Positions 24,708 through 32,505 of a DNA stretch of 64,000 nt are shown here, in pieces. Numbering within the stretch: position 1 is the stretch's first letter; every line of letters begins with the position of its first letter. Position numbers and translations under genes: made by a program. The notes under the pieces were generated by a model. That model made no database searches, had not been told where the DNA came from, and saw only the letters and a list, made by a program, of their open reading frames with translations. This DNA comes from Agromyces sp. Marseille-P2726 (GTDB lineage Bacteria > Actinomycetota > Actinomycetes > Actinomycetales > Microbacteriaceae): the NCBI RefSeq assembly GCF_902809835.1, contig NZ_CADDWM010000012.1, positions 1-64,000 on the forward strand. Reading direction: 5' to 3'.

Positions 24708-26942
24708 CTACTCGCCGCTGGGATGCGCCTTCGCCCGATCGATGACCCCCGCGTACGCGAACGCCCGCTCGCGCCACGCGGAGTATCGGCCCGAGACGCC
24801 GCCGTGCCCTGCGGCCATCTCGACCTTCAGCAGCGGATCGGCTCCGGCGTCGCGCAGGCGGGCCACCCACTTCGCGGGCTCGACGTAGAGCACCCGCGTG
24901 TCGTTGAGCGAGGTCACCGCCAGGATCGGCGGGTAGTGGTTCTCGTGCACGTTCTCGAGCGGGGAGTACGACCGCATGTAGGCGTAGACCTCGGCGTCAT
25001 CGAGCGGGTTGCCCCACTCGTCCCACTCGATCACCGTGAGCGGGAGCGACGGGTCGAGGATCGAGGTGAGCGGGTCGACGAACGGCACCTCCGCGAGGAT
25101 CCCCGAGAAGTACCGCGGCGCCATGTTCGCGACCGCACCCACGAGCAACCCGCCCGCGCTGCCGCCCTGTGCGACGAGACGATCGGCTGCCGTGATGTCG
25201 TTGTCGATCAGGTGGCGAGCGACGGCGACGAAGTCGGTGAACGTGTTGCGCTTCTCGAGCTTCTTGCCGCGTTCGTACCAGAGCCGGCCCATCTCACCCC
25301 CGCCGCGCACGTGCGCGACGGCGAAGATCATGCCCCGGTCGAGCAGCGAGAGCCGGGGGATCCCGAAGCCGGGGTCGATCGAGTGCTCGTAGGATCCGTA
25401 GCCGTAGAGCAGCGTCGGTGCGGGCGTGCCCAGCTCGACGAGGTCGTGCCGGTACACGAGGGAGACCGGGATGCGCGTTCCGTCGTCGGCCTCCGCCCAC
25501 TCCCGACGTTGTGCGTAGCGGGAGGGATCGTAGTCCCCGAGCACGGGCTGGCGCTTGCGCAGCCGTCGCTCGCCCGTGGCGACGACCACGTCGTACACGG
25601 TCGTCGGCGTCACGAAGCTCGAGTACGCGATCCGCAGCGTCGGCTGCTGCCAGTCGGGGTTGCTGCCGACGCCGACCGAGAACAGGTCCTCGTCGAACGG
25701 CAGCTCGTGCAGCGTGTCGTCGGGCGTCGCATCCGCGGGCAGTCCGGCCGGGGGCACCTTGGCCACCGCCACCCGGGGCAGGCCCTGGCGCCGGTACTCG
25801 ACGGCCACGAAGTCGCGGAACGCGTCCACGCCCTCGAGCCGCACCTCGGGGTTGTGCGGCAGCAGCATCCGTCGGGGTCCCTGCGGGTCGGATGCCGCGA
25901 CGCTGACGAGCTCGAAGTTCACCGCGTCGTCGTTGTGCACGATGAGCAACCGGTCCCTGCCGCCCGCCACCACGTGCTCGACGTCGTACTCGACGCCATC
26001 CTTGCGCGGCCAGACCACGCGGAACTCGCCCGCCGGATCGTCGGCATCGAGCAGCCACGTCTCGCTCGTGACGTTGGAGCCGGCCTCGATCATGAGGAAC
26101 CTCCGGCTGCGCGTGACCCCGACGCCGAGCCAGAACCGCTCGTCGGGCTCGTGGAAGACCGAGACGTCGTCGGATGCCGCGGTGCCGACCTCATGGCGCC
26201 AGACGGTGTCGGGGCGCCACGATTCGTCGACCGTCGCGTAGAAGACGTACCGTCCGCTCGGATCGAACACCGCACCCGCGGCCGTGCCCTCGATGACGTC
26301 GTCGTACTCGCGGCCCGAGCCGTCGAGCGAGCGCAGCCGGATCGTGTAGCGCTCGTCCCCCTCGACATCGATGCCGTAGAGGAGCGTCGACCCGTCGGCG
26401 CTCACGTCGAAGCTGCCCAGTGCGTAGTACTCGTGGCCCTCGGATTCGACGTTGTCGTCGAGGAGCACCTGCTCGCCGGGAAGCGGCTCGTAGGAGGCAT
26501 CCGTCAGCTCATCGCCCGTGGTCTCGGGGAGCACGGGCGGCTCCCAGTCGTCGCCCGACGCAGGCACTCGGCAGTGGATGCCGTACTGGCGCCCCTCGAC
26601 CGTGCGGGAGAAGTACCACCAGTCGCCCTCGCGCGTCGGCACGCTGAGGTCGGTCTCCTTCGTGCGATCCCTGATCTCCTCGAAGAGCTGCTCCTGGAGG
26701 ATCGCCAGGTGCTCGGTGCGTGCCCTGGTGTAGGCGTTCTCCTCGTGCAGGTGCGCGATGACGGCGGGATCCTCCTTGGCCCTCAGCCAGTCGTACTCGT
26801 CGATGAAGACGTCGCCGTGGTGCACGCGTTGGATCGGTCGCTTCTCGGGTCTGGGAGGAGTGAGCACGAATTCAACGGTACTCCGCGCGCTCGCGTCCTT
26901 CTTCGCCGGAGCCTCGCGCCCCTTCTCACGAGCCCGGGACAT
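24708..26942 (-). CDS. ptrB: oligopeptidase B-like S9 family peptidase
   Basis: The 744-residue prolyl-oligopeptidase-fold enzyme has an N-terminal HHGDVFIDEYDWLR motif, a seven-bladed propeller to about residue 440, and an alpha/beta hydrolase domain with GGSAGG (Ser595) and a C-terminal AAGHGGVSGR His motif. These match protease II, which cleaves peptides after Arg/Lys in the cytoplasm. The gene starts three bases after the MocR stop on the same strand, so co-transcription is likely. No ribosome site is evident at 26942 and the first 25 residues look non-conserved; an internal GTG at 26867 is an alternative start. Confidence 0.85.
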   Translation of the reverse strand: MSRAREKGREAPAKKDASARSTVEFVLTPPRPEKRPIQRVHHGDVFIDEYDWLRAKEDPAVIAHLHEENAYTRARTEHLAILQEQLFEEIRDRTKETDLSVPTREGDWWYFSRTVEGRQYGIHCRVPASGDDWEPPVLPETTGDELTDASYEPLPGEQVLLDDNVESEGHEYYALGSFDVSADGSTLLYGIDVEGDERYTIRLRSLDGSGREYDDVIEGTAAGAVFDPSGRYVFYATVDESWRPDTVWRHEVGTAASDDVSVFHEPDERFWLGVGVTRSRRFLMIEAGSNVTSETWLLDADDPAGEFRVVWPRKDGVEYDVEHVVAGGRDRLLIVHNDDAVNFELVSVAASDPQGPRRMLLPHNPEVRLEGVDAFRDFVAVEYRRQGLPRVAVAKVPPAGLPADATPDDTLHELPFDEDLFSVGVGSNPDWQQPTLRIAYSSFVTPTTVYDVVVATGERRLRKRQPVLGDYDPSRYAQRREWAEADDGTRIPVSLVYRHDLVELGTPAPTLLYGYGSYEHSIDPGFGIPRLSLLDRGMIFAVAHVRGGGEMGRLWYERGKKLEKRNTFTDFVAVARHLIDNDITAADRLVAQGGSAGGLLVGAVANMAPRYFSGILAEVPFVDPLTSILDPSLPLTVIEWDEWGNPLDDAEVYAYMRSYSPLENVHENHYPPILAVTSLNDTRVLYVEPAKWVARLRDAGADPLLKVEMAAGHGGVSGRYSAWRERAFAYAGVIDRAKAHPSGE

Positions 26943-26945
26943 CGG

Positions 26946-28406
26946 TCAGGTCAGCAGTGCCGCGCGGATGCGAGCGAGTCCCTCGGCGAGCTGGGTGTCG
27001 GTGACCCCCGCGTAGCCGATGACGAAGCCGGGCTCCTCGTCGCCGGGCACGGCGGAGTACTCGGCGAGGGGTGCCACCGCGACGCCCTCGGCCGCGAGCC
27101 GGGCGATCACCGCATCGGATGCCGCCAGCTCTCGCAGGCGCACGACCGCGTGCAGCCCGCCGTCGAGGCCCGACAGCGGCGCGCCGGGCAGCCCGTCGAG
27201 TGCTTCGAGCACGAGTGCGCGCCGGTGCGCGTAGTCGCGCCGCGTCGCTGCGATGTGGCGACGCACGGCACCGCTCTCGAGCAGGGTCGCCACCGCGTCC
27301 TGCACGACCCCGGGAACGGGGCACCGATCGTCGGCGCGCATGCGAGCGTACGCGGCGCGGAGCTCGTGGTTCTCGGGCATGACGAGGTACCCGAGGCGAA
27401 GCCATGGCGTCAGTACCTTCGAGAAGCTGCCGACGAGCACCGCGCGCCCGGCGTCGTCGAGCGAGGCGAGCGCCGGCAGTGGCGGTCCGAGGTGCCGGTA
27501 CTCGCTGTCGTAGTCGTCCTCGAGCACGATCGCCTCCGCCTCGCGGGCCCACTGGAGCAGCTCGAGCCGAGCCGCGACCGGCAGGCGCCCACCGAGCGGG
27601 TACTGGTGGCTCGGCGTGACCATCGCCGCGTCGGGCGGTTGCGGCATCCGTCGCAGCGCACCGACGTCGAGGCCGTCGGCGTCGACCCGCACGGGAACCG
27701 TGCTCGCGCCATGGAGCTCGAGGGTGCGTCGCGCCGATGGGTAGCCGGGATGCTCGACGGCGATGACGGGCGGACGTGCGACTGCGACGGCCAGGGCGGA
27801 CGAACTGAGGGACAGCGCCTCACTGGTGCCCGCCGTCACGACGATGTCGGCGGCGTCGCACTCGATCCCGCGGGCGATCCGCAGGTGGTCGGCGATCTGC
27901 TCCCGCAGGCGCTGCACGCCGAAGGGCGGCGGGGACTCGGAGGGGATGTCGCGGGCCGCGGCCGTGCGCCAGGCGGCCCGCCATGCCCGGGTGTCGAAGC
28001 GCAGCGTGGCCGGGCGGCCCGGCAGCAGGTCGATGCGCGGCGACGCGGGGCCGGCGACCTCCTCGGCCCGCGATCGGGGAGCGGTGCCTGATGACGCGGT
28101 GTCGGATGACGCGGGGTCGACCGAGATCGCGGGGTCGGGTGATGGCGTGGCGCCTCGGGCAAGATCGGCGACTCGCGTCGCCGCTCCCTGCCGCATCTCG
28201 AGGTACCCCTCGCCGGCGAGCTGCTCGTAGGCGGTCACCACGGCGCTGCGCGAGACCGCCAGCTCGGCCGCGAGGGCTCGCGTCGACGGGACCGCATCAC
28301 CGGGCCGGAGGGCTCCCCGAAGGATTCCGCGGCGCAGCCCGTCGACGAGCTGCGCGCCGATCGGCCGTGCCGCGTCGCGATCGATGACGAGGATCGGTCC
28401 GTCCAC
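26946..28406 (-). CDS. MocR/PdxR-type transcriptional regulator (GntR HTH plus aminotransferase domain)
   Basis: This 486-residue protein has an N-terminal GntR winged helix (GILRGALRPGDAVPSTRALAAELAVSRSAVVTAYEQLAGEGYL) and a C-terminal fold-type I aminotransferase domain with VTAGTSEALSLS, LEDDYDSEYRH and Lys330 in VGSFSKVLTPWLRLGYL. Such regulators usually sense PLP or an amino compound and control divergent genes. GAGGGG precedes GTG 28406. It is divergent from an FMN split-barrel gene with ACTGGACTG repeats between, and it runs into the oligopeptidase gene downstream. Confidence 0.9.
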   Translation of the reverse strand: MDGPILVIDRDAARPIGAQLVDGLRRGILRGALRPGDAVPSTRALAAELAVSRSAVVTAYEQLAGEGYLEMRQGAATRVADLARGATPSPDPAISVDPASSDTASSGTAPRSRAEEVAGPASPRIDLLPGRPATLRFDTRAWRAAWRTAAARDIPSESPPPFGVQRLREQIADHLRIARGIECDAADIVVTAGTSEALSLSSSALAVAVARPPVIAVEHPGYPSARRTLELHGASTVPVRVDADGLDVGALRRMPQPPDAAMVTPSHQYPLGGRLPVAARLELLQWAREAEAIVLEDDYDSEYRHLGPPLPALASLDDAGRAVLVGSFSKVLTPWLRLGYLVMPENHELRAAYARMRADDRCPVPGVVQDAVATLLESGAVRRHIAATRRDYAHRRALVLEALDGLPGAPLSGLDGGLHAVVRLRELAASDAVIARLAAEGVAVAPLAEYSAVPGDEEPGFVIGYAGVTDTQLAEGLARIRAALLT

Positions 28407-28426
28407 GGATGCCCCTCTTCTCCACG

Positions 28427-28478
28427 ACTGGACTGGTGGATGCTGCGCGAACTGGACTGCTCGCCGAACCAGTATGCT
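28427..28478. promoter_or_regulatory. MocR operator/promoter region
   Basis: ACTGGACTG occurs as a direct repeat at 28427-28435 and 28451-28459, 24 bases apart, and an inverted half-site CCAGT lies at 28469-28473 overlapping a TATGCT -10 candidate (28473-28478) for the plus-strand gene. Direct repeats plus an inverted half-site are the usual arrangement of MocR-family operators, and the position between regulator and divergent target fits. Confidence 0.65.
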
Positions 28479-28493
28479 CGCGAGACTAGCAGC

Positions 28494-29198
28494 GTGACCC
28501 CGACGACCACCACGACCACCACCGCTGCGCGAGCGACCGCACCTCGGCGCATCCGCCGCCTCGCGGAACGGCAGACCGCCGATCGCGACGCGCTCCTCGC
28601 CCTGCTCGACGACGAGCTCGTCGGCCACCTCGCCGCGGTCGTCGACGACCAGCCTGTGGTCATCCCGACCGGCTACGCTCGCGACGGCGATCACCTGCTG
28701 CTGCACGGCTCGACGGGTGGCGGATTCGCCCTGCGCGCGGCATCCGCTCGATCGACCGTCGCGTTCTCGGTGACCGCCTTGGACGGCCTCGTCTTCGCAC
28801 GCTCGCTCTTCGACAGCTCGATGAACTACCGCAGCGCCGTGGTGTACGGCGTACTCGAGCCCGTTTCCGACGAGCGAGCGGATGCCGCGCTGCTCGCGCT
28901 CGCCGAGCGCCTCATGCCCGGGCGCGCCGCCGAGGTGCGGTCGACGACCCGGAAGGAGATCGCGGCGACGCGCGTGCTCCGCCTCGCGCTCGACGACGTG
29001 GTCATGAAGGTGCGCGCGGGCGGGCCGTCGGAGCAGCCCGACGACGGCGAGGACCACGCTGTCTGGGCCGGGGTCGTGCCGCTCGTACGCACCTGGGGCA
29101 TGCCCGAGCCGTCGCCGCTGACTCGCGCGGGAACCCCGACGCCGCAATCGGTGGTCGCCCTGACGACAGACTCCGGCGCGGAACGCAGACTCACCTGA
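28494..29198 (+). CDS. pyridoxamine 5'-phosphate oxidase family FMN split-barrel protein
   Basis: About 234 residues from the GTG at 28494. After a Thr-rich leader, DELVGHLAAVVDDQPVVIPTGYARDGDHLLLHGSTGGG and STVAFSVTALDGLVFARS match the split-barrel family whose genes are often divergent from MocR regulators. FMN or heme binding is expected; the substrate is unknown and it is not a canonical pdxH. A longer start at ATG 28440 would overlap the operator repeats, so 28494 is preferred. Confidence 0.82.
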   Translation: MTPTTTTTTTAARATAPRRIRRLAERQTADRDALLALLDDELVGHLAAVVDDQPVVIPTGYARDGDHLLLHGSTGGGFALRAASARSTVAFSVTALDGLVFARSLFDSSMNYRSAVVYGVLEPVSDERADAALLALAERLMPGRAAEVRSTTRKEIAATRVLRLALDDVVMKVRAGGPSEQPDDGEDHAVWAGVVPLVRTWGMPEPSPLTRAGTPTPQSVVALTTDSGAERRLT

Positions 29199-29223
29199 TG
29201 GAGAAGATGGAAGGAGGTGCGCG

Positions 29224-29334
29224 ATGTTCGCGACCATGATCGTCCTCGGAGTGCTCGCCGCTGCGGCACTCACGACTGCGCTCGTGCAGTTCCGACGTGA
29301 CGGTTACCACCGCACGCCGACCCTGCGCTTCTGA
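29224..29334 (+). CDS. 36-residue single-span membrane peptide
   Basis: A perfect AAGGAGGT ribosome site (29211-29218) precedes ATG 29224. The product is a hydrophobic helix of about 20 residues (MIVLGVLAAAALTTALVQ) followed by a short basic tail with DGYHRTPT. The gene begins 25 bases after the split-barrel gene and is probably in the same transcript. I believe similar tiny peptides ending in a DGYxR-like motif occur in other actinobacteria, but I cannot verify this here. Function unknown. Confidence 0.7.
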   Translation: MFATMIVLGVLAAAALTTALVQFRRDGYHRTPTLRF

Positions 29335-29473
29335 GCACCGACCCTGCCACCGCCGCCCGAGAACGGGCCGACCCGCGACGCCGTCATCCGATGCCGTCGT
29401 CGCGATTCAGCCGGCAGCGATCAGGCGGCGTTCGGCTCCCCACGGTGTCGGTGGGCCGTGGCACCATGAATGA

Positions 29474-32400
29474 ATGACCACGTCAGCGCCGGCCATGATC
29501 GGTCGCGACGCCGACCTCGCGAGGCTCAACGAGCGACTCGACGAGGTGCGCGCCGGTGCGCCGTTCACCGTCATCATCGGCGGCGAGGCGGGCATCGGCA
29601 AGACGCGCCTGATCCGAGAGTTCCAGGCCGGTCTTCCCGACGACGTGCGGCTCCTGGCGGGGCAGTGCGTCGACCTCGGCAGCGTCGCCTCGCCGTACTC
29701 GCCGGTCAAGACCGCGCTGCGCACCCTGATCGCCGACGAGGGTGCCGAACGGGTGCTCGAGGCCGTCGGCCCGGGCCGCGTCGCGCTCGTCGCGCTGCTC
29801 CCCGAGCTCGCCGCGGCCGAGCCGGCCCCCGCACTGCCCGCGACGCCGCCCGTCGGCCCCCAGTCCTCGTCGGGCGTCGCCACCGGCCAGCTGCACGAGG
29901 CGATCGCCGTGCTGCTCGAGACCTTCTCGCGCGAGCGCCCCATCGTGCTCGTCATCGAAGACCTCCACTGGATCGATGCGGCGAGCCTCGCGCTGCTCCG
30001 GTTCCTCACCCGGGCGCTCGGCTCCAGCCGGGTGCTGACGGTGCTCACATACCGCACCGAAGACGTGACGCGGGGGCATCCGGTGCGCGACTTCCTCTCC
30101 GAGGCCGAGCGCGACCGCTGGGTCGAGCGCCGCGACCTCGGTCGACTCACGAAGGCGCAGGTGCGCAAGCTCGCGCGGTCGATGATGGTCGACGAGGCCC
30201 CGACCAACGCCGCCCTCGACACCGTGTACCGCCGCAGCGACGGGGTCCCCTTCTTCGTCGAAGAACTCGTCGGCATCGACGGCTGCAGCGACGAGGGCCT
30301 CGTGCCCGACACGCTTCGCGAGCTCCTGCTCGCCCGATACGAGCGCCTGCCCGAGTCAGCGCAAGAACTGCTGCGCCTCATCTCGACCGGTGGAGTGCGG
30401 GTCTCGCATGCACTGCTGTCCGAGGTCTACACCGGTTCGGCCGACGAGCTCGACGCCGCCGCACGTCAGTGCGTGAACGCCGGCGTGCTCACGATCGAGG
30501 GCGACGACTACGCGTTCCGGCACGCGCTTGTTCGCGAGGCGATCCTCTCCGACCTGCTGCCCGGCGAGCGGGCACGGTTCCATGCCCGCTACGCCGAGGC
30601 CTACGAGCGGGCCGCCGCCGCCGGCACCCGCCGGCTCGCCGCCGAGATCTCCTACCACTGGCTCGGGGCGCATGACCATGCTCGGGCGTCCCCCGCCACG
30701 ATGCAGGCGATGCGCGAGGCACGTGCGGCCGCCGCCTACGCGACTGCGGCCCAGCTCGGCGAGCGCGCCTTGTCCCTCTGGGACGTCGTGCCCGATCCCG
30801 TCGGCGCAGCCGGCATGGGCAAGCTCGAGCTGATGGGCCGCACGGCCTCGCACCTCCGTAATGCCGGTGAGGGCGAGCGCAGTCTCGCGCTCGTCAAGGC
30901 GGCGCTCGCCGAGTGCCCGGTCGACGATCCCCAGTACCCGCGGCTGCTGCGCGACAAAGGGCTCTACCTCGCCAATGTCGGCCGGCCCGGGTCGATCGAG
31001 GTGCTCGAAGAGGCGCTCGCCGCGCTCGACGCGCGCGGCGACACCGGCCCGAGCGACCTCCGCGCCACGACGCTCACCGCCCTCGCCGGTCGTCTCATGA
31101 TCGACGGGCGCCTCGACGATGCGGTCGAATTCGCCGACCGCGCGCTCGAGGTGGCCGACGCGATCGGTTCCGCCCGGTACTCGTCGATCGCCACGAACAT
31201 CGCCGGAATCAGCCGCGCCGATCGCGGCGACGTCGAGAACGGCCTCGCCATGGTCGAGCGAGCCCGCGAGCTCGCGGACGGCGATGGTGCTGCGCTCCTC
31301 CGATACTGGGTGAACGCCTCCGACCAGCTCTACCTCATCGGCCGGTACCACGAGGCGGTCGCCCTCGCCGAGGAGGGGCTCGCGGCATCGCGCGCCCAAG
31401 GTGTGGAGCGCAGCTCCGGAGTCATCCTCGCGTCGAACGCCGTCGATCCGCTCTTCGCGCTCGGCGAGTGGGAGCGCGCCGAGAAGCTCATCGAGCGTGC
31501 CCTCGCGCTCGATCCGACCGCCCCCTTCGCGGTGTACATGCAGCGCGCCCGCATCTGGGCGATGCTCTGGCGGGGGCATACCGAGCGAGCGAACGAGCTG
31601 TATCGCAGTGTGCGACCGACCATGGCCGCGATCATGCAGGTCGAGATGCAGACGCGGCTCTCCGCGGGCCGCGTGGCCGCCGAGCTCGCCCTGGCCAACG
31701 ACGATCTTCCGGGCGCCTGGCGCGAGGCCCGCGCGATCCTCCTCGAGAAGCTCAAGCCCCTCGCGGGGTACGCGCTGCCGTTCCTCTGGGTCGCCGCGCG
31801 GGTGGTTGCGGCGGTGCGTGCCCGGCCGGGTTCGGTGACCGAGTCCATCGCCGCCGAGGTCGACGAGGCGGTGCCGCGGCTGCGATCGCTGCTCGAGCGG
31901 CTCGACTACTGGCCGACGCATGCGGTCTGGGCGCCGCTGTTCGAGGCCGAGCTGGCCGCGGCATCCGAGGGTGCCGGCGCGGGCGTGCCCGGCACCGACA
32001 TCGCCGCATGGCGGGTCGCCGTCGAAGCGGTCGCCGCGCCCGCCGCGCCCGGATTCCTCGTGCCCTACGCGCTGCTCCGCCAAGGAGAGGCCGAGCTGGC
32101 GGTCGCCGATCGTGCTGCAGCGCGCACGTCGTTGCAGACGGCGCTCGAGCTCGCCGAGACAGGCGGCGTCACGTCCGTGCACGACCGCATCCTGCGCCTG
32201 GCCTCGACAGCCGGCATCGCTCTCGACGGAGTGGGCGGCGGCGCGGGCTTCGTCGTGCCGACCGGCGGCATCGCCGGCTCCGCGGCATCCGATGCCGATG
32301 CCGCGGCGACGGCCGAGCTGACCGCACGCGAACGGCAGGTGCTCGAACTCATCGCCGAGGGGCTCAGCAACCGGCAGATCGGCGAGCGGCTCTTCATCAG

Positions 32401-32497
32401 CGGCAAGACCGCGAGCGTGCACGTCTCGGCGATCCTCCGCAAGCTCGGTGCGGCGACGCGCACCGAAGCGGTCTACCGGGCCGGCGCGCTGCGCTGA
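29474..32497 (+). CDS. LuxR family LAL-type regulator with STAND ATPase
   Basis: The 1007-residue regulator has an N-terminal AAA/STAND ATPase with Walker A GGEAGIGKTRL (near residue 36) and Walker B IVLVIEDLHWID (near 160), a long TPR-like helical region, and a C-terminal LuxR helix-turn-helix LTARERQVLELIAEGLSNRQIGERLFISGKTASVHVSAILRKLG. LAL regulators integrate a ligand or partner signal and activate target operons. No strong ribosome site is seen. It converges with the first DUF4062 gene with eight bases between, placing two large STAND proteins side by side. Confidence 0.92.
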   Translation: MTTSAPAMIGRDADLARLNERLDEVRAGAPFTVIIGGEAGIGKTRLIREFQAGLPDDVRLLAGQCVDLGSVASPYSPVKTALRTLIADEGAERVLEAVGPGRVALVALLPELAAAEPAPALPATPPVGPQSSSGVATGQLHEAIAVLLETFSRERPIVLVIEDLHWIDAASLALLRFLTRALGSSRVLTVLTYRTEDVTRGHPVRDFLSEAERDRWVERRDLGRLTKAQVRKLARSMMVDEAPTNAALDTVYRRSDGVPFFVEELVGIDGCSDEGLVPDTLRELLLARYERLPESAQELLRLISTGGVRVSHALLSEVYTGSADELDAAARQCVNAGVLTIEGDDYAFRHALVREAILSDLLPGERARFHARYAEAYERAAAAGTRRLAAEISYHWLGAHDHARASPATMQAMREARAAAAYATAAQLGERALSLWDVVPDPVGAAGMGKLELMGRTASHLRNAGEGERSLALVKAALAECPVDDPQYPRLLRDKGLYLANVGRPGSIEVLEEALAALDARGDTGPSDLRATTLTALAGRLMIDGRLDDAVEFADRALEVADAIGSARYSSIATNIAGISRADRGDVENGLAMVERARELADGDGAALLRYWVNASDQLYLIGRYHEAVALAEEGLAASRAQGVERSSGVILASNAVDPLFALGEWERAEKLIERALALDPTAPFAVYMQRARIWAMLWRGHTERANELYRSVRPTMAAIMQVEMQTRLSAGRVAAELALANDDLPGAWREARAILLEKLKPLAGYALPFLWVAARVVAAVRARPGSVTESIAAEVDEAVPRLRSLLERLDYWPTHAVWAPLFEAELAAASEGAGAGVPGTDIAAWRVAVEAVAAPAAPGFLVPYALLRQGEAELAVADRAAARTSLQTALELAETGGVTSVHDRILRLASTAGIALDGVGGGAGFVVPTGGIAGSAASDADAAATAELTARERQVLELIAEGLSNRQIGERLFISGKTASVHVSAILRKLGAATRTEAVYRAGALR

Positions 32498-32505
32498 GCG
32501 GGTCG

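Noticed and set aside
29335-29473. Possible small RNA or further micropeptide before the LAL regulator
   Set aside because: No open frame with a ribosome site and no stable hairpin with a U-tract could be seen.
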